A DNA stretch of 64,000 nt from NCBI RefSeq assembly GCF_030813005.1, contig NZ_JAUSTU010000014.1:50122-114121 (forward strand), given 5' to 3'. Origin of the DNA: Robertmurraya andreesenii (GTDB taxonomy: Bacteria > Bacillota > Bacilli > Bacillales > Cytobacillaceae). Made by a program: the position numbers and the translations under genes. The notes beneath the pieces were generated by a model. The model did not search any database. It saw only the letters and a program-made list of their open reading frames with translations, and was not told where the DNA came from. The number at the start of each line of letters is the position of its first letter. Positions within the stretch are counted from its first letter, which is position 1. This document shows positions 33,091 to 40,287 of this stretch, piece after piece.

Positions 33091-33222
33091 GTCACAACCT
33101 CCCATCATTAAAGATAAGTAATTAGCGATGAAAATACTATGGATATATTGTGAACTTATTTTTTCGCCCCTCTTGTTTGGAATTTGGACAAGATTGTTAG
33201 AGATTTGTGAACTTTTTGACTT

Positions 33223-33238
33223 TGTGGAAAATATCACA
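33223..33238. promoter_or_regulatory. Fnr-like site of the nap operon
   Basis: TGTGGAAAATATCACA differs from TGTGA-N6-TCACA at one position. Its centre lies 41.5 bases before the start predicted from the TAACAT -10 at 33260-33265, the same spacing as at pflB. Confidence 0.68.
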
Positions 33239-33259
33239 GAAATAGTTGTGGGAAAAATC

Positions 33260-33265
33260 TAACAT
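33260..33265 (+). promoter_or_regulatory. -10 element of the nap promoter
   Basis: TAACAT, with a predicted start near 33272, 31 bases before napG. No -35 consensus, as expected for an activator-dependent promoter. Confidence 0.5.
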
Positions 33266-33302
33266 GTGAATAAGCCACTTAACAAAATTAGGGTGTGAGG
33301 CT

Positions 33303-33899
33303 ATGAAAGGGAAAGGGCTTGCTAAATTACTGATCGGTGGTTTTGCAGCGTATGAGCTCCTAAATATGATGAAGGGTGGAAGTAAGGCAGTTTTACGTCC
33401 GCCGGGGGCAGCAGATGAAGATGAATTTCTTGCATTATGTATACGATGTGGGAAATGCAACCAAGCCTGTCCGTATGATTCGATTCTCATGGGAACTGAG
33501 AAGCTTGGGCTCGGAATAGGCACTCCTTATCTTGTAGCACGTGAGAGTCCATGTATGCTATGCAAGGATTTTCCCTGTGTGGAAGTGTGTCCAACAGATG
33601 CCCTGCATGGGATCTCGGATGTAAGCGATGTCAATATGGGTGTGGCAGTTATTGATACTGAGGCATGCATCGCATACAAAGGGATGCGTTGCGAGGTCTG
33701 TTATCGCGAGTGCCCATTAATTGATGAAGCGATCAAGCTTGATATTCATCTAAAGCCAGATGATAACATCCATGCCATTTTTGCTCCAGTGATCGATGAG
33801 GAGAAATGTGTCGGCTGTGGGATATGCGAGCAACGCTGTGTCATTGACAATCCTTTGGCCATTAGAGTCAAGCCTCGTGAGATATCTGGGATCTTCTAA
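33303..33899 (+). CDS. napG: NapG-type ferredoxin, quinol dehydrogenase subunit
   Basis: A 198-residue protein with four [4Fe-4S] cluster motifs: CIRCGKCNQACP (about 41-52), CMLCKDFPCVEVCP, CEVCYRECP and CVGCGICEQRC. The stretch RPPGAADEDEFLALCIRCG and the later RCEVCYRECPLIDEAIKL are typical of NapG. NapG with NapH draws electrons from menaquinol and passes them to NapB/NapA. The N-terminus is an uncharged segment (LAKLLIGGFAAYELLNMM) rather than a Tat signal, so the mode of export or attachment is unclear. It opens the operon; GGTGTGAGG precedes the ATG. Confidence 0.9.
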   Translation: MKGKGLAKLLIGGFAAYELLNMMKGGSKAVLRPPGAADEDEFLALCIRCGKCNQACPYDSILMGTEKLGLGIGTPYLVARESPCMLCKDFPCVEVCPTDALHGISDVSDVNMGVAVIDTEACIAYKGMRCEVCYRECPLIDEAIKLDIHLKPDDNIHAIFAPVIDEEKCVGCGICEQRCVIDNPLAIRVKPREISGIF

Positions 33900-33997
33900 T
33901 TTTTTTTGCAATATCGCTTGCTGGAATCGAGTGGCATTTGTCACTTTAAAATTATCTTTTTGATTAATCTCTTACAAAAAAGGGAGGAAAAGGAATC

Positions 33998-36538
33998 ATG
34001 GAACTGACAAGAAGAAGCTTGCTAAAGGCTACGGCAATTTCCGCTACTTTAGCTGTTGCTGGCTGTAAAAAGGAAGAGGGGAAGCCAAAAACCTCAACTG
34101 CTACTGCCCAAGAGACTGTAGAGCCGGATGAATGGAAGTCGACGGTCTGCCGCTTTTGTGGTACAGGCTGCGGGGTTCTAGTCGGAATTAAGGATGGAAA
34201 AGTTGTCGCAACGAAAGGTGATCCAGATAACCGATCAAGTCGAGGCCTAAATTGTATTAAGGGCTTCTATGTCGGAAAAATTCTCTTCGGTAAGGACCGC
34301 TTAACAAAGCCGCTGATCCGGGAAGACAAGTCGAAGAAAGGAACGATGGAAGGCTTCAGAGAGGCTACTTGGGAGGAGGCACTTGACCTCGTTGCAAGCA
34401 AGCTTAAGGAAAACTATGATAAGGATCCAAAATCCATAGCCTTTTGGGGTTCTGGACAGCAGACCATCATGGAGGGCTACGCATCCGTTAAGTTATGGAA
34501 GGCAGGGCTCCTAAGCAATAATATTGATCCGAATGCTCGTCTCTGTATGGCCAGTGCGGTAACTGGATTTATGACAACCTTCCAATCAGATGAGCCAATG
34601 GGCTCCTATCGTGATTTGGATGAAGCAGATGTCTTTGTTACATGGGGAGCAAACATGGCAGAGATGCACCCAGTCTTGTACTCCCGCCTAACTGCCCATA
34701 AGCTAAGCAGCCCAAGTGTCAAGCATTATGATATTACGACAAGAAGGTCAAGAACGTCAGAAACGGCTGATGTCGTCATGGTGTTTAGACCACAATCCGA
34801 TTTAGCGATTGCTAATGCGATTGCCAACTACTTAATTCAAAACGAACTCTATGATAAAAAGTTCGTGGACACACATTTAAAATTCAAGGCTGGCACAGAA
34901 AATCTTGGCCATTCCATCAAAGATGACTATGATGCAACGGAACCTGGAAAATCAGCTGACAAGGCTTGGGAGATCAGCTTTGAAGAATATAAGCAGATGG
35001 TAAGTGAATATACCTTCGAAAAAGCAGAAGAGATCTCAGGTGTCCCTGCTGCCGATATTGAAGCATTAGCAAAGGAATTCGCTGATCCGAAGAAGAAAAT
35101 CATGTCCCTTTGGACGATGGGAATGAATCAGCATACAAGAGGAACATGGATCAATAATCTTGTCTACAATATTCATCTTTTAACCGGAAAAATTAGCAAA
35201 CCAGGAAATGGACCTTTCTCTTTAACTGGACAGCCAAGTGCTTGTGGAACAGCGAGGGAGGTTGGAGTATTCTCTCACCGCCTACCTTCTGATCTAGTAG
35301 TTGCTAACCCTGAGCATAGACATTATACAGAATTAATCTGGAATCTGCCGAAAGGTTATTTAGACCCTATCGAAAAGCCAGGCTATCATACTGTTAAGAT
35401 GTTCCGTGAATTAGGAAAAGGAAATGTGAAATTCCTTTGGAGCATGTCTAATAACTGGGGACAAACGATGCCAAAGCTCAACCGTTTTAGAGGAAACGAT
35501 CCAGATGGTAAGGGTGTACTTGATGGATTCATTGTCGTCTCTGAGGTGTACCCAACACGCTCAACTGAAATGGCGGATGTTGTCTTCCCAGCAGCGATGT
35601 GGGTAGAAAGAGAAGGACAATTCGGAAATGCTGAGCGAAGAACGAATGTGTTTGAAAAATGTACAGAGCCACCAGGAGAAGCAAAATGGGATTTATGGGC
35701 GATTGTACAAATTGCCAAACGGGTCCTTGAGGGCAGGAAAATCGGTGACAAGCCAGCATTTGACGTGTTGTTCGGCAAAATTTGGGATGCTAGCAAAAAC
35801 GATTTGCTAGAAGATGAGCATGAAGTGAATAAGATTCTTTGGGAGGAATATCGTGCCTTCACAAATCCACATGAGAGCGATAACCCAGAGATTCAAGAAT
35901 TAGGCAAAAAGTTAAAATTAAAGGCTAAGCAAATGGCTCCATACGATGAATACTTCAAACAGCATGGGATCTGCTGGCCAGTTCGAAATGTTGACGGTAA
36001 ATGGGTGGAAACAAACTGGCGCTATGTTCACGGCAAGCAAGAGGATGGCTATGACCAGTATGGGGTTGAAGAATTTGGAGAAGTAGGAAAATACATGGAC
36101 ATCGATTTCTATAAATCTGAGGACCATCGTCCATCTGTATTCTTTAGACCATTTGAGGACGCAGCCGAGATTCCAGATGCGGAGTACCCATTCTGGCTCT
36201 GTACGGGTCGTGTCCTTGAGCATTGGCACAGCGGTTCGATGACAAGACGTGTTCCTGAACTGCACAGAGCTGTTCCAGAAGCCTTCTGTGAAATCCATCC
36301 GGAGGATGCAGAAGCCATGGGAATTAAGACAGGTGACATGGTCAAGGTCATTTCTCGTCGTGGTGAAGTAGAGGTGAAGGCGACGACGAAAGGAAGAGGT
36401 AATCCGCCAAAAGGATTGGTATACGTCCCGTTTTTTGCGGAAGAAACCTTAATCAACCTTGTCACACTCGATGCCTATTGCCCTATTTCCAAACAGCCAG
36501 ACTACAAAAAATGTGCAGTCAAGATTGTCAAAGCATAA
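33998..36538 (+). CDS. napA: Nap-type nitrate reductase catalytic subunit, Tat lipoprotein
   Basis: An 846-residue molybdenum enzyme that reduces nitrate to nitrite outside the membrane. The signal peptide has a twin-arginine motif (TRRSLLKA) and then a lipobox-like LAVAGC, so it is probably exported folded and lipid-anchored. A [4Fe-4S] cluster binds at CRFCGTGCG plus a later Cys in GLNCIKG. The Mo-coordinating Cys is in NARLCMASAV, where Escherichia coli NapA has its Cys. The C-terminal dinucleotide-binding domain (HPEDAEAMGIKTGD; FFAEETLINLVT) is complete. napB follows 12 bases later. Assignment to Nap rather than an assimilatory enzyme rests on napB, D, G and H in the same operon. Confidence 0.95.
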   Translation: MELTRRSLLKATAISATLAVAGCKKEEGKPKTSTATAQETVEPDEWKSTVCRFCGTGCGVLVGIKDGKVVATKGDPDNRSSRGLNCIKGFYVGKILFGKDRLTKPLIREDKSKKGTMEGFREATWEEALDLVASKLKENYDKDPKSIAFWGSGQQTIMEGYASVKLWKAGLLSNNIDPNARLCMASAVTGFMTTFQSDEPMGSYRDLDEADVFVTWGANMAEMHPVLYSRLTAHKLSSPSVKHYDITTRRSRTSETADVVMVFRPQSDLAIANAIANYLIQNELYDKKFVDTHLKFKAGTENLGHSIKDDYDATEPGKSADKAWEISFEEYKQMVSEYTFEKAEEISGVPAADIEALAKEFADPKKKIMSLWTMGMNQHTRGTWINNLVYNIHLLTGKISKPGNGPFSLTGQPSACGTAREVGVFSHRLPSDLVVANPEHRHYTELIWNLPKGYLDPIEKPGYHTVKMFRELGKGNVKFLWSMSNNWGQTMPKLNRFRGNDPDGKGVLDGFIVVSEVYPTRSTEMADVVFPAAMWVEREGQFGNAERRTNVFEKCTEPPGEAKWDLWAIVQIAKRVLEGRKIGDKPAFDVLFGKIWDASKNDLLEDEHEVNKILWEEYRAFTNPHESDNPEIQELGKKLKLKAKQMAPYDEYFKQHGICWPVRNVDGKWVETNWRYVHGKQEDGYDQYGVEEFGEVGKYMDIDFYKSEDHRPSVFFRPFEDAAEIPDAEYPFWLCTGRVLEHWHSGSMTRRVPELHRAVPEAFCEIHPEDAEAMGIKTGDMVKVISRRGEVEVKATTKGRGNPPKGLVYVPFFAEETLINLVTLDAYCPISKQPDYKKCAVKIVKA

Positions 36539-36550
36539 GGGGGTCTAACG

Positions 36551-36973
36551 ATGAAAAAAGAGTATCTATTTCTACTAGGCTTCATACTTGTTATTGGATT
36601 AGCTATTGGAACAGCCATGATTGGTAAATCTAATGAGGCTGCAGGTGAAGACGCAGCAAAAGATTCAAGCACAGCAAGCCAACAGGTGACAATTCCTCAG
36701 CTCGAATCCGAGGGACGTGAAGATGCTTCAACCATGGTTTTACTAGGAACACCTCCAATGCAGCCAGCTGACCATATTGATCGTTGGAATCCAGAGCAAC
36801 GTCAGGATAGCTGCTTGCTGTGCCATGCGACACCTGAGACAACCGGGGCAAGGGAAATTCCTGAAAACCATTATTATGATAATGATAGAACAAAGGCGAT
36901 CTTTAGAGACAACTGTATTCAATGCCATGGACAGCAGAATGATACAAAATCAGCCTTTAATAGTGAAGAGTAA
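36551..36973 (+). CDS. napB: Diheme cytochrome c subunit NapB
   Basis: A 140-residue protein with an N-terminal membrane anchor (YLFLLGFILVIGLAIGTAMI). Two heme c attachment motifs, CLLCH and CIQCH, lie about 30 residues apart. TPPMQPADHIDRW and NHYYDND supply the usual extra histidines for axial ligation. It carries electrons from NapGH to NapA. Anchoring in the membrane replaces the free periplasmic location of Gram-negative NapB. It starts 12 bases after napA. Confidence 0.92.
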   Translation: MKKEYLFLLGFILVIGLAIGTAMIGKSNEAAGEDAAKDSSTASQQVTIPQLESEGREDASTMVLLGTPPMQPADHIDRWNPEQRQDSCLLCHATPETTGAREIPENHYYDNDRTKAIFRDNCIQCHGQQNDTKSAFNSEE

Positions 36974-37034
36974 CAAAAGCATTAAGAACTTAACAGATTT
37001 AAGAAAAGCTCAGTTATATTTTGTTATTCTATAT

Positions 37035-37107
37035 AGCGCCTTATCCGTGTACGTTCACTTACGTTATTCGTACCGAATAAAACCCGTTCACGCACACGTA
37101 TCAGGCT
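37035..37107 (+). repeat. Hairpin repeat, copy C
   Basis: Shares TATTCGTACCGAATAAAACC and CCCGTTCACGCACACGTA with copy D, with an outer imperfect stem (CCGTGTACG / CGCACACG). It lies in the napB-napD gap within the operon. Confidence 0.78.
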
Positions 37108-37131
37108 AAAATCAACACAGCCTAAAGAACG

Positions 37132-37161
37132 AGCCTGTCTTCCGCATTGGGGGATAGGCTG
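37132..37161 (+). promoter_or_regulatory. Hairpin ahead of napD
   Basis: AGCCTGTC / GATAGGCT stem with a loop of mostly C and G, 27 bases before napD. No T run follows, so it is more likely a processing or stability element than a terminator. Confidence 0.4.
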
Positions 37162-37187
37162 AACATTTAAAGGAGGGGGACGACAGC

Positions 37188-37451
37188 ATGGTCATTTCAG
37201 GCCTCTATCTAGAAACAGTACCTGGAAAAGCTTTCTTAGCTGCAGAGGAGTTAGCAAAAAAAGAGGGTGTCGAGGTTCATCATATCGAAGAAGACTACAA
37301 AATCGTGATCACTCTTGAAACAGAAACAGCTGATCAAAGCTATAAAATTGCGGATTCCTTCAAAGAGATTGACGGGATTCTAACGATCTGCTTAGTATAC
37401 AGCAACTTTGAGGAGGACCCTTTTTGTCAGCAAGCGGCTGATTGGCTATGA
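37188..37451 (+). CDS. napD: NapD, signal-binding chaperone for NapA
   Basis: An 87-residue cytoplasmic protein of the ferredoxin-like NapD fold: VISGLYLETVPGKAFLAAEE at the start, VEVHHIEEDYKIVITLE, and a final IDGILTICLVYSNFE strand. NapD binds the Tat signal of NapA and holds it until the cofactor is inserted. AGGAGGGGG precedes the ATG. It is separated from napB by 214 bases containing a folded repeat and a hairpin, and overlaps the likely napF start by four bases. Confidence 0.88.
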   Translation: MVISGLYLETVPGKAFLAAEELAKKEGVEVHHIEEDYKIVITLETETADQSYKIADSFKEIDGILTICLVYSNFEEDPFCQQAADWL

Positions 37452-38002
37452 GTGAGAGAATGAACAGAAGGCAATTCTTTTCCTTGAACCTGGAGGGAGC
37501 TGTTGGCTTTCTTGGAAACTTTCTTGCCCCTCAGCTTGATTTGGATCGCGAGTTTTTTCGACCACCTGGAACAAATAATGAGTTAGATTTCCTCACAGCA
37601 TGCAATCGTTGTGGTTTATGTAAGGAAGCTTGTTCTGAAGGAATTATTAAGCTGTTTTCCATTTCCCAGGGGGCCAAGCTCGTGAATACGCCCTACATCG
37701 ATCCGAATGAAAGTCCTTGCACGTTTTGCCATAAATGCATCGATATATGTCCGACGGATGCTTTACATTTTGGTGCAGCCAATAGCATTGGCTATGCAAG
37801 AATTAATCCCCAAACATGTCTGACCTATAAGGATGTGATGTGTGATTACTGTGTACATGCCTGTCCCAAAGAGAATGCGATTAAGCTTCAGGATGGCAAG
37901 CCAGTAATCTTAAAGGAAAATTGCAATGGCTGTGGCCTTTGTGTTTCTCATTGCATCTCAGAGGCCAAAGGGGTTTACATTTCTCCATCTACCATAACCT
38001 GA
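37448..38002 (+). CDS. napF: NapF-type ferredoxin
   Basis: A 184-residue protein with four iron-sulfur cluster motifs: CNRCGLCKEACSEG, CTFCHKCIDICP, CDYCVHACP and CNGCGLCVSHC. NapF is a cytoplasmic helper that interacts with NapA and is thought to take part in its maturation. ATG 37448 overlaps the napD stop (ATGA); a TTG two codons earlier and an ATG four codons later are alternatives. The N-terminus MNRRQFFSLNL carries a twin arginine with a weak hydrophobic stretch, which could be a Tat-like signal. In that case it might act more like NapG. Confidence 0.8.
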   Translation: MSERMNRRQFFSLNLEGAVGFLGNFLAPQLDLDREFFRPPGTNNELDFLTACNRCGLCKEACSEGIIKLFSISQGAKLVNTPYIDPNESPCTFCHKCIDICPTDALHFGAANSIGYARINPQTCLTYKDVMCDYCVHACPKENAIKLQDGKPVILKENCNGCGLCVSHCISEAKGVYISPSTIT

Positions 38003-38054
38003 TGCTGTCATGAAATTATTCAGAAGCAGCCGATCAAAAAAAGGAGTTTTGAAT

Positions 38055-38270
38055 ATGCTATCAAATATTGGAATCCCCGGACTTATTATCATTCTCGTCT
38101 TGGCCCTTATTATTTTTGGTCCGAAGAAGCTTCCAGAATTAGGCCGGGCTGTAGGAACCACCTTAAAGGAATTTAAAAATTCAACTCGTGAGCTAGTTTC
38201 AGAGGTTGAAGAAGATATAAAGAGTGTAAAAGAGGAAATGAAAGACGAGAAGGATATCACAAAACCTTAA
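38055..38270 (+). CDS. tatA: Twin-arginine translocase component TatA
   Basis: A 71-residue protein with a short N-terminal membrane helix (IGIPGLIIILVLALII), the hinge FGPKKLPELGRAVG and an amphipathic helix with an acidic tail, the standard TatA/TatE form. TatA makes the pore for folded proteins. ATG 38055 has AAGGAG 8 bases before; an earlier ATG at 38010 adds 15 basic residues not normal for the family. No tatC is near. Its place inside the nap operon suggests dedication to NapA export, as Bacillus often pairs a Tat component with its substrate. Confidence 0.92.
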   Translation: MLSNIGIPGLIIILVLALIIFGPKKLPELGRAVGTTLKEFKNSTRELVSEVEEDIKSVKEEMKDEKDITKP

Positions 38271-38286
38271 GGTTAGGGATGATTAT

Positions 38287-39153
38287 ATGGTTAAGAAGCC
38301 ACGTGGGATTCGAAAATGGACTCTTGCCAGAAGAATTGTACAATGGAGTATTCTCATTCTCTTCCTTTCCCCCTTATTTCTTGTCAAGGTGGAAGGGGAT
38401 AATTTCTTTTTTGGCTCCCTTGCATCATCAAGCATTTTTGGGATTACGTTAACGGATCCCTTTGCGGCCTTGCAGGTGTTATTTGCTTCAAGGGAAATTA
38501 GCCTTGTTTACCTCGGGGGAGCCTTGTTGATTTTTGGTTTTTATTTTTTGATCAAAGGAAGGGTCTTCTGCAGCTGGGTCTGTCCGTTGAATACGATCCT
38601 TGAAATCACTGATAAACTCAGAAAATTTATCAAACTCCCAGATGCAGCACTCAATCGACAGCAAAAAAAATATTACGCACTAGGAACGGTCGTTTTATCA
38701 TTTTTCATCGGGGTCCCGATATTTGAAATCATTTCTCCGATCGGTTTTACGATGAGAAATTTGCTATTTACGTTTGGTATTGGCGTATGGATCCTCTTAG
38801 CGATCATTCTATTTGATTTATTGGTTGCGAAAAGAGGCTGGTGCCGCTATCTTTGTCCACTTGGCGGCTTCTATCAATCTATTGGCAAATTCGGCTTGTT
38901 CCAGGTGAAATTCAACCATGATGCCTGTGTCGGTTGTACCACTTGCAGATCTGTATGCTTCGCCGATCCAGATATTCTTGAACCTAGTATTAACCGTGAA
39001 ACCATGTATGTTACTGCCGGAGACTGTAGTTTGTGCGGTGCATGTGTGGATCATTGTCCCTTTGATGCATTGAAAATTACGATGCGGGAGCAACCGCTAC
39101 TATTAAATCATTATCACCAAAAAAATCATAAACAAGCGCAAGTGAATAAATAG
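38287..39153 (+). CDS. napH: NapH, membrane quinol dehydrogenase subunit
   Basis: A 288-residue membrane protein with four to five segments. Two CxxxCP motifs on the inside, VFCSWVCPL and WCRYLCPLGG, are signatures of NapH. Two [4Fe-4S] clusters near the C-terminus are bound by CVGCTTCRSVC and CSLCGACVDHCP. With NapG it oxidises menaquinol; napC is absent from the window. It is the last gene of the operon, 16 bases after tatA, and a terminator follows at once. Confidence 0.93.
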   Translation: MVKKPRGIRKWTLARRIVQWSILILFLSPLFLVKVEGDNFFFGSLASSSIFGITLTDPFAALQVLFASREISLVYLGGALLIFGFYFLIKGRVFCSWVCPLNTILEITDKLRKFIKLPDAALNRQQKKYYALGTVVLSFFIGVPIFEIISPIGFTMRNLLFTFGIGVWILLAIILFDLLVAKRGWCRYLCPLGGFYQSIGKFGLFQVKFNHDACVGCTTCRSVCFADPDILEPSINRETMYVTAGDCSLCGACVDHCPFDALKITMREQPLLLNHYHQKNHKQAQVNK

Positions 39154-39163
39154 CGGAAGAAGG

Positions 39164-39197
39164 AAGAGTCGTATTCAAATAGATACGGCTCTTATTC
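39164..39197 (+). terminator. Terminator of the nap operon
   Basis: AAGAGTCGTAT / ATACGGCTCTT stem with one G-U pair and an 8-base loop, followed by a short T-rich end. Confidence 0.75.
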
Positions 39198-39216
39198 TAT
39201 CTAAGTGTAAAGGGAT

Positions 39217-39246
39217 TTGACAGATATGAAGGAGATTTTGGATAAT
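39217..39246 (+). promoter_or_regulatory. Probable sigma-A promoter of the response regulator
   Basis: TTGACA (39217-39222), 18-base spacer, GATAAT (39241-39246). Confidence 0.6.
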
Positions 39247-39306
39247 AGAGGAAGATCAGGATTTCTATAGTATATTAGGTATGAGAGATTAATTAGGGGG
39301 ATTGTG

Positions 39307-40017
39307 ATGAAGAGGGATAGGGTGCTGATTGTTGATGACGATCCTGATATTCGAAATGTACTCGAATTATATTTAGAAAAAGAAGGATTTGACATTCTTT
39401 CTGCAGCTGGTGGAATAGAGGCTGTCAATCTACTAGATTCATATCGTCCAGATCTAATTATTCTTGACGTGATGATGCCGGGTTTGGATGGCTATGATAC
39501 ATGCCAAGCCATCCGTGAGAAAACGGATGCACCTATTCTATTCTTAAGCGCAAAGGAAGATGATTTTGATAAAATACTAGGCTTAAGAATAGGGGGAGAC
39601 GATTATATTACAAAACCCTTCAGTCCTGGTGTCCTCATGGCTAGGGTGAAGGCACATTTGCGTCGGAACCGTATTACGATCAATAAGAAAGAACAATTGG
39701 CTGAACGAAATATCATTCAATATCCAGGACTTTCGATTGATCTCGATAGCTGCATTGTGAGGGTCAACGAAAATCCAATTTCATTACCAGCAAAGGAATA
39801 TCAGCTGCTTTGTTTGCTCAGCAAAAATGTAGAAAAGGTATATAGTGTAGAGCAGCTATTTCAGCTCATTTGGGGTGAAAATAGCCTTGGTGATAATCGT
39901 ACTGTCATGGTTCATATTAGTAATTTAAGGAAAAAAATTGAACCAGACCCGACAAAGCCTATGTATATATTAACAGTAAGGGGAATTGGCTATAAATTTA
40001 ATGGATATATAGAGTAA
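39307..40017 (+). CDS. OmpR-family response regulator
   Basis: A 236-residue DNA-binding regulator with a receiver domain (VLIVDDDPD; phospho-acceptor Asp in LIILDVMMPG; Lys in YITKPFSP) and a C-terminal winged helix (about 135-235; FQLIWGENSLGDNRTVMVHISNLRKK as the recognition part is split around the loop). GTG 39304 and ATG 39307 are both possible starts behind AGGGGG. The likely partner kinase is the very large protein 271 bases downstream. A SinI-like gene on the other strand lies between them, convergent with this gene. Confidence 0.9.
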   Translation: MKRDRVLIVDDDPDIRNVLELYLEKEGFDILSAAGGIEAVNLLDSYRPDLIILDVMMPGLDGYDTCQAIREKTDAPILFLSAKEDDFDKILGLRIGGDDYITKPFSPGVLMARVKAHLRRNRITINKKEQLAERNIIQYPGLSIDLDSCIVRVNENPISLPAKEYQLLCLLSKNVEKVYSVEQLFQLIWGENSLGDNRTVMVHISNLRKKIEPDPTKPMYILTVRGIGYKFNGYIE

Positions 40018-40019
40018 AT

Positions 40020-40163
40020 TCACTGGCCCAGCAAGAAATAACGAATTTCTTCTTTTGTTAATCCCATTCGTTTTGCTTCTAAGATTAGTTTCATCCACTC
40101 AGGATCTATTTCAAAATTTGGAATGATTTCGGCTGATTCTAAGATATTTACGATATTTTCCAT
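40020..40163 (-). CDS. SinI-like anti-repressor peptide
   Basis: A 47-residue peptide whose second half, DPEWMKLILEAKRMGLTKEE followed by IRYFLLGQ, matches the helix-pair of the Sin family. From memory, SinI has DxEWVELMxEAKxANISPEE followed by IRKYLLL. SinI binds the repressor SinR through these helices and frees biofilm genes. ATG 40163 has GGAGGG 4 bases upstream. It lacks any DNA-binding domain, so it would act as an antagonist. It sits between a response regulator (its stop is 2 bases away on the other strand) and a giant kinase. A SinR-type target is not in the window. Confidence 0.72.
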   Translation of the reverse strand: MENIVNILESAEIIPNFEIDPEWMKLILEAKRMGLTKEEIRYFLLGQ

Positions 40164-40287
40164 AATACCCTCCATATATTAACGAAATATTCATACTATA
40201 AGAATAGTGCATAAACTATAAATGCTGTTCAAACTTACTTAAAGCTTTCTTAAAGTTTTTTAAAAAGCTAGAATAGGTTGTGTTATC

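Noticed and set aside
36777..37109. Plus-strand frame overlapping napB and the gap after it.
   Set aside because: It is out of frame with the two heme motifs of napB, lacks a site and ends in the folded repeat.
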